NCBI RefSeq assembly: GCF_013408745.1
Contig: NZ_JACCBJ010000001.1
Location: 682,001-746,000 of the forward strand
DNA: 64,000 nt
DNA from: Leifsonia soli
GTDB lineage: Bacteria > Actinomycetota > Actinomycetes > Actinomycetales > Microbacteriaceae
Direction: 5' to 3'
Numbering within the stretch: the first letter of the stretch is position 1; each line of letters begins with the position of its first letter. Shown here piece by piece: positions 6,853 to 16,987 of this stretch. The translations under genes were made by a program, and so were the position numbers. Below the pieces are notes generated by a model. It saw only the letters and a program-made list of their open reading frames with translations. It was not told where the DNA came from and did no database searches.

Positions 6853-8526
6853 CTACGGCAGGTAGTACGTCGGGTTCGGCAGCTTCACGGTGCGGTCGGC
6901 GTAGCCGCCGATCAGGTCGCTGTACTGATCCCCGAAGTTCGCCACGATGTCGTACCGGCCACCGGACGGCGACTCGATGTGCGCCCGGGTCTGCGACTTG
7001 TACTCGATCGTCGTGCACTTCGCCGTGGCGCACGCGATGTACGACGGCTGCTGGGAGGCGCCGACGCCGGTCCACTTGGTGTAGAAGTTCTGCGCGGTGA
7101 ACCCGGTGTAGCCGACCTTCGCGAGGTTGCCGAGCGTCGCGGCCTTCTGGTCGTCGTTGCGTCCGGTCAGCCCGATGACGGTGCAGCCGGCCTTCTGCGC
7201 CACGGCCGCCAGCGTCGTCATGTGCGGTGTCGCCGGGAACCGCTGCTGCTGCACCCACACGTTCTGCTCGACCGGATCGAACTGGAAGTGCATGTCCGCG
7301 ACCTCCATGTCGTAGGTCCAGAGCGTGGTGTCGTCGGTGTCGAGCACGATCGCCGGGTTCTTGTGCAGCTTCCTTTCCACGAAGCAGGTCGCGGCGAGCA
7401 CGGGAGCCTGGCGCAGCACGATGGAGCGCAGCTCGCGGATGTACGGAGAGTCGTCCTTGTTCGCGATCCCGGTGCCCGGGTCTCCGAAGTAGGTGGCGAT
7501 CGTCTTCTTGACGGAATCGATGTTCGGGATCCCCTCACCGCCCTCGGTTGCGCCGCTCGAGCCGTCGGGCGCCATGGTGAAGTGCGTGCGGGGTGCGAGC
7601 TGCGGCTCGGAGACGCCGGGCAGGTCCGGCGACGGCAGGTAGTAGGTCGGGTTGGGCAGCTTCAGCGCCTCCTCGGCGTAGCCGCCCTGGAGGTCCGACC
7701 ACTGGTCGCCGACGTTGAGGGTGATCGTGTAGCCGAGGTCCTGGATGTGCTTCCTGGTCTCCGCCTTGTACTCGACGGTCGTGCAGCTGGTCGCCGCACA
7801 GGTGATGTAGGAAGGCTGCTGGGACGCGCCGGTCCCCGTCCACTTCGTGTAGAAGTCGTCCGCCGTGAAGGCCGTGTAGCCGACCTTCGCGAGATTGCCG
7901 AGCGTCGCCGCCTTCTGGTTGTCGTTGCGACCGGTGAGCCCGAACACCGTGTAGCCGAGCGCTGCGGCCTGGTTCACGAAGTCGACCATGCCCGGAACGG
8001 CGGGGAAGCGCTGGCCCTGGACCCAGACATCCTGCTCGGCCGGGTTGAACTGGAAGTGCATGTCCGCGACCTCCATGTCGTACGTCCACAGCGTCGTGTC
8101 GTCCGCGTCGAAGACGATGGCCGGCTTCTGGCCCTGCTGCACCGCACGGTCGTACTCCGGCTTGAGCTCGGCCTTCTCGCGGGCGAGGATGCCGCCGAGT
8201 TCGCGGATGTAGGGCGAGTCGGTCTTGTTCGCGATCCCGGTGCCCGGGTCGCCGTAGTAGGTGGCGATCGTCTTCTTGACCGAGTCGATGTTGGGGATGC
8301 CCTCGCCGCCCTGCGTGGCTCCGCTCGTCCCGTCCGGCGCCATCGTGAACGACGTGCGCGGTGCGAGGGCGGTGTCGCCGTGTCCGTGCCCGTTGCCCGG
8401 TCCCGGATCCCAGGCCAGCGCCGCCGGGGCGTCCGCGAGGCCGACGCCGAGCGCGAGCACGAGGGCGCCGGCGGCGCCGACGAGCGCCCGGCGGAATCGG
8501 GAGGGGGTGTGGAGGGAATCGGACAT
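6853..8526 (-). CDS. Secreted HAD-family acid phosphatase, tandemly duplicated domain
   Basis: A 557-residue exported protein. Residues 1-39 are a signal peptide (basic start, hydrophobic core, cleavage after DAPAALA). Two HAD acid-phosphatase domains follow, about 54-298 and 310-557, each beginning LAPRTxFTMAPDG and ending KLPNPTYYLP. Each keeps the catalytic HAD motif (FDADDTTL at 139-146, LDTDDTTL at 395-402), a GLTGRND motif and a late GDQ(W/Y)SDL motif. Long stretches are identical between the halves, so the duplication is fairly recent; the least similar part is about 110-135 versus 366-390, before the catalytic aspartates. Single-domain homologues are about 250-300 residues. The likely role is phosphate scavenging outside the cell. 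The ATG follows GAAGG. Confidence 0.9.
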   Translation of the reverse strand: MSDSLHTPSRFRRALVGAAGALVLALGVGLADAPAALAWDPGPGNGHGHGDTALAPRTSFTMAPDGTSGATQGGEGIPNIDSVKKTIATYYGDPGTGIANKTDSPYIRELGGILAREKAELKPEYDRAVQQGQKPAIVFDADDTTLWTYDMEVADMHFQFNPAEQDVWVQGQRFPAVPGMVDFVNQAAALGYTVFGLTGRNDNQKAATLGNLAKVGYTAFTADDFYTKWTGTGASQQPSYITCAATSCTTVEYKAETRKHIQDLGYTITLNVGDQWSDLQGGYAEEALKLPNPTYYLPSPDLPGVSEPQLAPRTHFTMAPDGSSGATEGGEGIPNIDSVKKTIATYFGDPGTGIANKDDSPYIRELRSIVLRQAPVLAATCFVERKLHKNPAIVLDTDDTTLWTYDMEVADMHFQFDPVEQNVWVQQQRFPATPHMTTLAAVAQKAGCTVIGLTGRNDDQKAATLGNLAKVGYTGFTAQNFYTKWTGVGASQQPSYIACATAKCTTIEYKSQTRAHIESPSGGRYDIVANFGDQYSDLIGGYADRTVKLPNPTYYLP

Positions 8527-8528
8527 GA

Positions 8529-10411
<1,883 letters not shown>

Positions 10412-10445
10412 GCCGGCAGCTGCGGCCGCGGTGCAGGGCACGGGC

Positions 10446-10727
10446 TCAGGGCACTGGGGCCAGGTCGACCTCGTCGGCGATCGCCTCGAGCGCGGACGGC
10501 AGCGACGGGAACGTCGTCCCGTAGACGAGCCCTGACGGGCCCGCCGCCGTCCACGCCTGCGCGCCCCGCGTGACGCGCCCGACGAGATAGCGGCGGTGAC
10601 CGCCGAGCACCTGCCGCTGCGCGATCGGCAGGGTGAGCGGGAACGCGTACACGTCGCCCTGGGGGCTGACGACCAGCTCCCAGCGGGCCCGCCCAGGGCT
10701 GAACTTGCTCGTGAAGATGCGCGACAT
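10446..10727 (-). CDS. Conserved hypothetical protein, 93 aa
   Basis: A 93-residue protein with no signal peptide or membrane segment and no motif that I recognise. It starts MSRIFTSKFSPGRARWELVVSPQGDVYAFPLTL and reads as a compact mixed alpha/beta domain with two strands containing WELVVSP and DVYAFPL. It converges with sufU across 34 bases. Codon usage (third-position G/C) is like that of the neighbours, which supports it being real. Confidence 0.55.
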   Translation of the reverse strand: MSRIFTSKFSPGRARWELVVSPQGDVYAFPLTLPIAQRQVLGGHRRYLVGRVTRGAQAWTAAGPSGLVYGTTFPSLPSALEAIADEVDLAPVP

Positions 10728-11127
10728 GATCGACCGTTTGTACCGCGTGGCCGAGCGCGGTCGCCACGAAGATGACGACCTGTTGCGAACAACTGCGCCG
10801 CGTTACGTGCGAGGCGTGTCGGGCATCGTGAGCTTGTCTGTCCGGATCCATCCGGTCTCCGGTCGGGAGGGCCAGACGGTCGGGATGTGCTCCAGCTCGG
10901 CCGCGACCGTCACGTCACCATCAGCGTCCCGAGCGTCGGCTCTCGTCCGTCACATCGAGGATTCGCGTCACGCTCCGCACTTCCCTGCGTCCTAACACAT
11001 GACGGGGGAGCCCCGTCTTGTCGTGGACGAAGCGCCCTCCGCTCGGCGGGTGGGGTACCGCTACGGTCTGAAGTCCTGCACCGGATAACGCAGGGGACCG
11101 ACGAAGGAAGTCAGCACTGGGAGAAGT
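10728..11127. other. 400-base stretch without a recognisable gene
   Basis: No ORF here has convincing codon bias. Visible items are a short hairpin (GACGGGG at 11001-11007 with CCCCGTC at 11011-11017) followed by TTGTC, and a possible -10 TACGGT just before 11070 for the small downstream gene. G+C is somewhat lower than in neighbouring genes. It may be decayed sequence. Confidence 0.4.
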
Positions 11128-11379
11128 TTGCGAGTCGCGGAGACGATTGTGGCCGGGGCCATGGGTACCTTGCTGGCGATTCGCATCGTCCTGTCGCTGA
11201 CAGACGCTCTCCCAGGGTTTCTCAATAGCCCGCTGGATGTTGCGGTCTACTCATTGTTCTCCCTTCTGTGCATTCTGATGGGCGTGGAGCAGGCAAAGCG
11301 GCGCCGACCGAAGCACGCGTTGGCATGCTTCGTCGGTGCCGCGGCCTGGTTGGCGTTCGCCGTCCTGATTCTGAAGTGA
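11128..11379 (+). CDS. Small membrane protein, low-GC, unknown
   Basis: An 83-residue protein with three likely hydrophobic helices (about 4-24, 34-50, 62-81) and a basic QAKRRRPKH loop between the last two. The TTG start sits four bases after GGGAG, a short spacing; GTG at 11149 or ATG at 11161 are alternatives. Third-position base use is more relaxed than elsewhere (TTC/TTG, ATT, CTC mix), suggesting transfer or weak expression. No family recognised and no operon partner: the next gene is on the other strand. Confidence 0.5.
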   Translation: MRVAETIVAGAMGTLLAIRIVLSLTDALPGFLNSPLDVAVYSLFSLLCILMGVEQAKRRRPKHALACFVGAAAWLAFAVLILK

Positions 11380-11428
11380 GTTCGGAGAGCGAAGCACGCT
11401 GCGTATGGGAGAGGCCGATCGCGTCGCG

Positions 11429-12394
11429 TCAGCCGCCGAGGGACTCCAGGAAGCCCCGGGTCGGCGCGAAGAAGGTCGTGCCGGTCGCGGCGGTCGAGAA
11501 GTCGAGGATGCGGTCGTAGCTGCCCTCCGGGTCGCCCACGAACATGCGCTCCAGCATCCGCTCGATCACCCAGAGGGCGCGGGAGTAGCCGATGAAGTAG
11601 GTGCCGAACTCGCCGTGGCCCGGGCGTCCGAACGGCATGTTGTCGCGGAGGATGTCGTGCTCGACGCCGGCCTCGTCGACGATCGTCGCGAGGGTCTTGT
11701 GCGACTTCTGGCCGTGCTCGGCGTCATCCAGCTCGATGTTCTCGACCTTGGTGCGACCGATCACGCCCTCCTGCGACGGCACGGGGAGCCTCTTCCAGGA
11801 GCCGAGGTCGTGCAGGTACTTCTGGACGACGACGTAACTGCCGCCCGCGTGCTCCGGATCCTCGTCGCCGACGATGGCCGCCTGCGACATGTCTCCGCCG
11901 GCCGGATTGGCCGTTCCGTCGACGAAGCCGAGCAGATCGCGCGCGTCGAAGTAGCGGAACCCGACCACCTCGTCCACGACCTCGACGGCGTCGCCGAGCG
12001 CATCGAGCAGCTGGCGTTCCAGCTCGAATGTGAAGTCGCTGCGCTCCGCGCGGATGTGGAACAGCAGGTCGCCCGGCGTCGAGACCGCGGTGTGCACGGA
12101 CCCGGCGATCTCACGGAACGGGTGCAGCTCGCGCGGCAGCGGCGTGTCGGTGAGGCGCGGCCACAGGGTGGCGCCGATCCCGACGTTGCACGACAGCCGG
12201 GCGTCGAGGTCGCGGAACCCGACCGTCTTGACCTGGTCGGTGATGCCGCCGAGCACGTCCTTCACCGTGGCGAGCGCCTCGGGTGTCTCGCCGACCGTCA
12301 CCACCAGGAAGACGGCGGCACGCGACAGCGGTGCGTCGACGCTCTGCGGATCGATGGGGACGCGCTGCCAGGACTGTTCGCCGGTGTTCGCCAT
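11429..12394 (-). CDS. DyP-type heme peroxidase
   Basis: A 321-residue DyP-type peroxidase, without a Tat signal, so cytoplasmic or an encapsulin cargo of the YfeX/type B class. GFVDGTANP at 156-164 contains the family GxxDG with catalytic Asp159; the probable proximal heme ligand is His232 in KSHKT, and the distal Arg lies in ILRDNMPFG at about 250. It oxidises dyes and phenolics with H2O2, or acts on porphyrins; the physiological substrate is unknown. No encapsulin gene is adjacent and no encapsulin-targeting tail is obvious. Divergent from the AlaX-like gene. Confidence 0.93.
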   Translation of the reverse strand: MANTGEQSWQRVPIDPQSVDAPLSRAAVFLVVTVGETPEALATVKDVLGGITDQVKTVGFRDLDARLSCNVGIGATLWPRLTDTPLPRELHPFREIAGSVHTAVSTPGDLLFHIRAERSDFTFELERQLLDALGDAVEVVDEVVGFRYFDARDLLGFVDGTANPAGGDMSQAAIVGDEDPEHAGGSYVVVQKYLHDLGSWKRLPVPSQEGVIGRTKVENIELDDAEHGQKSHKTLATIVDEAGVEHDILRDNMPFGRPGHGEFGTYFIGYSRALWVIERMLERMFVGDPEGSYDRILDFSTAATGTTFFAPTRGFLESLGG

Positions 12395-12480
12395 GCGGCC
12401 ATGCTGCCGTACCGGAGCATCCCGTCGCCACCCGTGCGTGCGCGCGGGCGTGCCGGCCGCGCCCGACCTAGGCTGGAGGG

Positions 12481-13359
12481 ATGAGCCTGCCCAGCACCGA
12501 CACCGCCGTCACCTACCCGGACGGCGACCTGACCTCCACCGGCGCCGTCGTCTTCGTCCAGCCGCTGGACGACGGCCGCACCGCCGTCGTCCTCGACCGG
12601 ACCGCCTTCCATCCGGTCGACCCCGTGTGGCCCGACCAGCCCGCGGACGCCGGGACGATCACCGTCGACGGCCGAGCGTACGAGGTCGTGGATGCGGTGG
12701 TCGGCGCGACGGACGGCACGACCCTGCATGTCGGTGACGCGCCGGTCCGCACCGGCACGGAGGGCTGGGCGTTCGTGGTGTGCCACCTCGTTCAGGACGC
12801 GACGGGCATCGAGCCGGGGGCCGCTGCCGCCGTGAGCGTCGACCCGGCCCGGCGCCACGCGCTGTCCGCCGGGCACACCGCCTGCCACCTGGCGTCGCTC
12901 GCACTGAACGACGCCCTCCCCGGCCTCTGGACCAAGGAGGTCGCCGTCGACGGACGGGGCCGCCCGAACTTCGACCAGCTGGCGATCACCAGCTCGCGCA
13001 TCCTGGAGGGCGGTTCGGTCGACGAGTACCGGATCGGCAAGAGCCTCCGGAAGAAGGGCTTCGCGGCCGCCGACCTGCCCGCGCGGCTCGACGAGGTGAC
13101 CGCCGCGGCGAATCGGACGCTCGCCGACTGGATCGCGAGCGGCGCCGCCATCTCGATCGTCCGCGAGGGCGGACGTCCGGGCCTCGGCGACCGACGCCGC
13201 TGGCATGCCGAGCTGCCGGACGGCGTCGTCGAGATCCCCTGCGGCGGGACGCACCTGCGGTCGCTCACCGAGCTCGCCGGCGCCGACATCCACCTGGACC
13301 TCGCCGAGACCGAGGGCGCCGTCGTCCTGACCATGCGCACCACCGCGCATCTCGCCTGA
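12481..13359 (+). CDS. AlaX-like alanyl-tRNA editing protein
   Basis: A 292-residue stand-alone editing domain related to AlaX and the AlaRS/ThrRS second additional domain. The zinc/active-site motifs are HTACH (His132 and His136) and PCGGTH (Cys254, His258), with TAFHP at 41-45 in the N-terminal beta-barrel. It should hydrolyse Ser-tRNA(Ala) (or Gly-tRNA(Ala)) in the cytoplasm. The ATG is preceded by GGAGGG and by TAGGCT, which could serve as the -10 box of a very short leader. Divergent from the DyP gene and convergent with the NERD gene. Confidence 0.88.
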   Translation: MSLPSTDTAVTYPDGDLTSTGAVVFVQPLDDGRTAVVLDRTAFHPVDPVWPDQPADAGTITVDGRAYEVVDAVVGATDGTTLHVGDAPVRTGTEGWAFVVCHLVQDATGIEPGAAAAVSVDPARRHALSAGHTACHLASLALNDALPGLWTKEVAVDGRGRPNFDQLAITSSRILEGGSVDEYRIGKSLRKKGFAAADLPARLDEVTAAANRTLADWIASGAAISIVREGGRPGLGDRRRWHAELPDGVVEIPCGGTHLRSLTELAGADIHLDLAETEGAVVLTMRTTAHLA

Positions 13360-13382
13360 CCGCTCCCGCCTCCCACGCCGAC

Positions 13383-13437
13383 AGCTCCGGAGTTTTTCGC
13401 CTCTGCGGGGCGGAAAGAGCGGAAAAACTCAGGAGCT
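13383..13437. terminator. Bidirectional hairpin terminator
   Basis: A 16-bp stem with one mismatch (13383-13398, AGCTCCGGAGTTTTTC, with 13422-13437) whose arms hold T5 on one strand and A5 on the other, between the convergent AlaX-like and NERD genes. The T tract follows the GC part in both directions. Confidence 0.75.
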
Positions 13438-13467
13438 GCGGGTGGGGGAGCCGGTCAGGCGGGCCCG

Positions 13468-14229
13468 TCAGTGGGGGAGGAAGGGGAGCGCGGCGGCGAG
13501 GAGGGCGAGCCCGCCCGCGAGGCCCCAGCCCGCGCGAACCAGCTGCGCGCTCCGCACTTCACGCTCGATCGCGCTGAAACGCTCCGCGGTGTCGTGCGGC
13601 GATGCGACGGCGCGCCAGCTCGCGGGGTCGTCGAACAGTTGAGTCGCCTGCGCCAGGGTCTCGTCGTCCAGAACGGCCGGCCGGCGGGTGAGCCAGCGCA
13701 CGAGCGAGTCCGAGCGCAGGACAGCGGTGCGGACCGGCTTTCGGTGGATGCGCACCTCCTTCGCGCCGACGACCACGATCGCCGCGTGGACCGGCGCTTC
13801 GATCCCGGCACGGACCAGGAGCCCGCGGACCCGTGAGGCCTCGAGATCGGCGTTGCGCAGGTACGGCTTCTTGACGCCGTTGACCAGCACCGAGCGGTCG
13901 TAGACCGCCAGGCGTGCGCCGCGGTGATGCTTCGTGTTGACGACGAACACACCTCCCGGTCCGACGACGAGATGGTCGACGTCCGCGTCGCCGGAGCCGA
14001 CGGGGACGGCGTGGAAGGCGCTCCAGTCGATCGGAAGCCGTCCGAGCGCCGCGCCGACCTGTCGCTCACCGAGCGCGCCCGTGAACCAGGGCTGCGCGTC
14101 GGCGGGCAGCGGATCGACCCCGAAGGCGCGGGCGAGCGACGATCGCGGCGGTGTGGCCTCCTGCAGCCGGACCACCTGCTCCATCACGGCTGTTCCCGGG
14201 GCGCGATCGCGCATCCGCTGTCCACTCAT
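13468..14229 (-). CDS. NERD (nuclease-related) domain protein with C-terminal membrane segment
   Basis: A 253-residue protein. Residues about 48-165 form a NERD domain, related to Holliday-junction-resolvase-like nucleases: an AGExQVG-like GALGERQVG helix start, VDHLVVGPGGVFVVNTKHHRG with the catalytic-type Asp and Lys, and a later AIVVVGAKEVRI strand. A single hydrophobic segment near 233-250 suggests membrane anchoring. NERD proteins occur often in Actinobacteria; activity is mostly unproven. The ATG start is isolated from other genes; the small acidic protein gene upstream is on the same strand, 63 bases away. Confidence 0.8.
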   Translation of the reverse strand: MSGQRMRDRAPGTAVMEQVVRLQEATPPRSSLARAFGVDPLPADAQPWFTGALGERQVGAALGRLPIDWSAFHAVPVGSGDADVDHLVVGPGGVFVVNTKHHRGARLAVYDRSVLVNGVKKPYLRNADLEASRVRGLLVRAGIEAPVHAAIVVVGAKEVRIHRKPVRTAVLRSDSLVRWLTRRPAVLDDETLAQATQLFDDPASWRAVASPHDTAERFSAIEREVRSAQLVRAGWGLAGGLALLAAALPFLPH

Positions 14230-14292
14230 CCGGCCACGGTATCGACCGGTCCGGCGGCGGCCCAGTCCCCGGTCGGGGACGGATCGTCGCGG

Positions 14293-14499
14293 CTACCCCT
14301 GGGCGGGGGTCCCGTTGGCCTCGGGATCCTCGTGGGTCCGGGGGAGGTCGCTGCCGTCCGGGAGACGCTCCTCCAGGGACGCGTTGTGCTCCTCGACCGC
14401 CTCGAGGCGGTCGGTGTCGGTCGCGCCGAGCTCGCTCACGGCGTCCGTGAGCTCGTCGGCGTCGCGCGGTGCTGGGGTGTCGTCCGGTCGATCGGTCAT
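14293..14499 (-). CDS. Small acidic hypothetical protein, 68 aa
   Basis: A 68-residue hydrophilic protein rich in Asp and Glu (MTDRPDDTPAPRDADEL onwards), likely disordered apart from a central helix (residues 14-46). No family recognised. On the minus strand TACAGT ends seven to eight bases before the ATG, so transcription is probably leaderless. Located between the NERD gene and the divergent 87-residue protein gene. Confidence 0.55.
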   Translation of the reverse strand: MTDRPDDTPAPRDADELTDAVSELGATDTDRLEAVEEHNASLEERLPDGSDLPRTHEDPEANGTPAQG

Positions 14500-14601
14500 G
14501 CGGCGCACTGTACCCGCGATCGTTGGGTGCGGCCGGTTCGGGCCGTCCGGTTCGGGGCGTCGGCCTGCGGCGCGTGGCCGGGACGGGCTAGCATGCGGCA
14601 C

Positions 14602-14865
14602 ATGAGCCGCATTGAAACGGGGATCGTCTCCTACACACTGTCCGGCGACTACTACGCCCGCGTCGGCGCCGACTTCGACACGGAGGCGGTGGACGACGCC
14701 ATCCTGGCCGAGCTCAACCGGATGCTGCCGCGCGGCGTCGTCGTCGAGCGCAGCGGACGGGTGCTCGCCGACGAGGAGGTCGCCGACGAGGCGCGCTCGA
14801 TCGACTGGGAGTCGCTGCTGCGCAGCATCGACGTCGACCAGATCCTCGCCGAGCACGGCCGCTGA
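14602..14865 (+). CDS. Hypothetical protein, 87 aa
   Basis: An 87-residue acidic soluble protein with an N-terminal strand pair (ETGIVSYTLSGDYYARV) and two predicted helices; the C-terminus IDWESLLRSIDVDQILAEHGR looks like an amphipathic helix. No family recognised. TAGCAT at 14589-14594 lies seven bases before the ATG, so the mRNA is probably leaderless. Convergent with the photolyase gene. Confidence 0.6.
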   Translation: MSRIETGIVSYTLSGDYYARVGADFDTEAVDDAILAELNRMLPRGVVVERSGRVLADEEVADEARSIDWESLLRSIDVDQILAEHGR

Positions 14866-14889
14866 GCCCGGCCCCGCGGCGCGCTCCAA

Positions 14890-16266
14890 TCAGCGTGAGC
14901 GCTTGACGACGTCGTAGGCGGCGAGGGCGGCCTGGCGTGTCTCCGCGAGGTCGACGATGGGCTCGGGGTAGTCGGGGGTGTCCCACTCCGGCACCCAGCG
15001 GCGCACGTAGTCACCCTGCGGGTCGAACTTCTTCCGCTGCAGCTCCGGGTTGAAGATGCGGAAGTACGGCGCGGCGTCCGCGCCGCTCCCGGCGACCCAC
15101 TGCCAGTTGAAGGCGTTGTTCGCGGGGTCGGCGTCGACCAGGGTGTCCCAGAACCACTGCTCGCCGCGGCGCCAGTCGATGAGCAGGTTCTTGATCAGGA
15201 AGGACGCGGTCACCATGCGCACCCGGTTGTGCATGACGCCGGTTCTCCACAGTTCCCGCATCCCGGCGTCCACGAGGGGGACGCCGGTGCGACCCTGTTC
15301 CCAGGCCCGCAGCGCAGACGGATGCAGCCGCGGCCACGGAAAGGAGTCGTACTCGCGATGGATGTTCACGGTCGCCAGGTCGGGGTGCTCGAACAAGGTG
15401 TGGTAGGCGAACTCGCGCCAGCCGACCTCCGAGAGGAAGGTCGACGCGCTCTCCGCCGTCGCGCCTCGCCGCTTCTCGATCGTCGCGTGCCACACCTGGT
15501 GGGGGCTGAGCTCGCCCCAGCGCAGACGCGGCGAGAGGCGCGAGGTCGCATCCACTCCTGGCACGTCGCGCTGCTCGCGGTAGTCGCCCAGATCGTCGGA
15601 GAGGAAGCGCTGCAGCTGCTCGTGCGCGGCCTTCTCGCCCGGCTCCCACGTCTCGCGCAGGCCGCCGGCCCAATCGGGACGGGTCGGCAGCAACCCCAGA
15701 TCGTCGAGCGTCACGGTGTCGAGCGACTGCGGGACGGATGCCCCCTGCACTTCGCGCGGCGCCGGTCCCGGCCTGCGTGGCGCGGCAGCCGCCAGACAGG
15801 ACCGCCAGAACGGCGTGTACACCGAGAACGGGGTGCCCTGGCCGGTGCGGATCGTCCACGGTTCGAAGAGCAGGTTCGCGGCGAAGCTGGCGGCTTCGAC
15901 GCCGGCCGCGCGCGCTGCGGTCTTCACCGACTCATCGATGCGCCGCTCGACGCCGCCGTACCGCCGGTTCCAGAAGATCGCCGCCGCATCGGTCTCGCGC
16001 AGCAGCGTCGCGATCACGCTCTCACTCGGCCCGCTGAGCAGGACGAGCCGGGAGCCCAGACGCTCCAGCGACTCCGCGAGCGACGCCAGGCTGTGGTGCA
16101 GCCACCACCGGCCGGCACCGCCGGGCGCCCGGAGCTCTGGCGTCTCGTCGTCCCAGACGAAGACGCAGAGCACCGGGCGGCCCGTCTGCGCGGCCGCGTG
16201 GAGAGCCGGGTTGTCGGCGACCCGGAGGTCGTCGCGGAACCAGACGATGGCCGGGCGATCGCTCAC
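14890..16266 (-). CDS. phrB: Deoxyribodipyrimidine photolyase (class I)
   Basis: A 458-residue DNA photolyase that repairs cyclobutane pyrimidine dimers with blue light. The N-terminal Rossmann-type antenna domain starts IVWFRDDLRVADNPAL. The C-terminal FAD domain has LSPRLRWGELSPHQVW, FLSEVGWREFAYH, GMRELWRTGVMHNRVRM and NNAFNWQWVAGSG, the FAD- and DNA-binding motifs. The GTG start overlaps the stop of the upstream metallo-hydrolase gene by GTGA, so the two form an operon. Cryptochrome-like use cannot be excluded, but the motifs fit CPD photolyase. Confidence 0.93.
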   Translation of the reverse strand: MSDRPAIVWFRDDLRVADNPALHAAAQTGRPVLCVFVWDDETPELRAPGGAGRWWLHHSLASLAESLERLGSRLVLLSGPSESVIATLLRETDAAAIFWNRRYGGVERRIDESVKTAARAAGVEAASFAANLLFEPWTIRTGQGTPFSVYTPFWRSCLAAAAPRRPGPAPREVQGASVPQSLDTVTLDDLGLLPTRPDWAGGLRETWEPGEKAAHEQLQRFLSDDLGDYREQRDVPGVDATSRLSPRLRWGELSPHQVWHATIEKRRGATAESASTFLSEVGWREFAYHTLFEHPDLATVNIHREYDSFPWPRLHPSALRAWEQGRTGVPLVDAGMRELWRTGVMHNRVRMVTASFLIKNLLIDWRRGEQWFWDTLVDADPANNAFNWQWVAGSGADAAPYFRIFNPELQRKKFDPQGDYVRRWVPEWDTPDYPEPIVDLAETRQAALAAYDVVKRSR

Positions 16267-16901
16267 AGGTCGAGGGAGTCGCCGGGCTCCAGTGCGGAGA
16301 ACGCGCCGCCGTTCTGCTCGGTCGCCCACGCGAGGCGCCCGTTCGCCATGTCCTTGCCGGCGCGCGAGAGCACCATCTCGTGGATGGGGAACGCACGTTT
16401 CGGCTTCACCGCGAGCACGTAGTCCATCGTCTCGGCGATCTTCATCCACGGGGCGCCGGCCGGGGCGGCCAACACATCCACCTCGACGCCCTCGGGCACC
16501 GAGAACGAGTCGCCGGCGTAGTACAGGGTGTCATTGATGAGAACGCCCACGTTGTCGACAACGGGGATGCTCTCGTGGATGACGGCGTGGCGGCCGCCGA
16601 AGAAGCGGAGCGCGAACGGGCCGGCTTCGACGGTGTCGCCCGGGTGGACGACCGTGATGTCGAAGTCCGCGGCGGCCGTGGCGACACCCTCCGGCCCGAA
16701 GATCTTCGCATCGGGGGAGAGCTCGAGCACGCGCTTCAGCTGCTCGGGGGTCCAGTGATCCGCGTGCTCGTGCGTGATGACGACGGCGACGGCGTTCGCG
16801 GTGTCGGTGAGAGGAGAGGTGAAGCTGCCCGGGTCGACGTAGAGCTTCTGTCCGTCCTTCTCGAGGAGGAGTCCGGCGTGCTCGAACTTGGTGAGTCTCA
16901 T
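16263..16901 (-). CDS. MBL-fold metal-dependent hydrolase
   Basis: A 212-residue metallo-beta-lactamase-fold protein of the short UPF0173/YtkL-like type. The metal motif THEHADHW covers residues 43-50 with His44, His46, Asp48 and His49; a second ligand Asp lies in LYYAGDSFSVP and a His in AFPIHEM. Substrate unknown. The ATG at 16901 was chosen because the family begins MRLTKFEHAG; an in-frame TTG at 16937 would only add unrelated residues. It overlaps the photolyase gene by four bases and is divergent from the copper ATPase gene. Confidence 0.85.
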   Translation of the reverse strand: MRLTKFEHAGLLLEKDGQKLYVDPGSFTSPLTDTANAVAVVITHEHADHWTPEQLKRVLELSPDAKIFGPEGVATAAADFDITVVHPGDTVEAGPFALRFFGGRHAVIHESIPVVDNVGVLINDTLYYAGDSFSVPEGVEVDVLAAPAGAPWMKIAETMDYVLAVKPKRAFPIHEMVLSRAGKDMANGRLAWATEQNGGAFSALEPGDSLDL

Positions 16902-16958
16902 GGTTCCCAGGAAATACCGGATGGGATGCTCACGCAAGCGCGGCGGGCTTGAGGAATA

Positions 16959-16973
16959 TACCCCTAGGGGGTA
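16959..16973. promoter_or_regulatory. CsoR-like copper operator palindrome
   Basis: TACCCCTAGGGGGTA, a near-perfect palindrome of the TACCCC-TA-GGGGTA kind typical of CsoR-family copper-sensing repressors. It ends 14 bases before the start of the copper ATPase gene, where bound repressor would block transcription until copper is present. The repressor gene is not in the window. Confidence 0.7.
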
Positions 16974-16987
16974 CTGTTGCGAGAGAT

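Noticed and set aside
11001..11017. Hairpin GACGGGG/CCCCGTC as a terminator of a plus-strand gene
   Set aside because: No plus-strand gene with coding character ends just before it; left as an unexplained hairpin.
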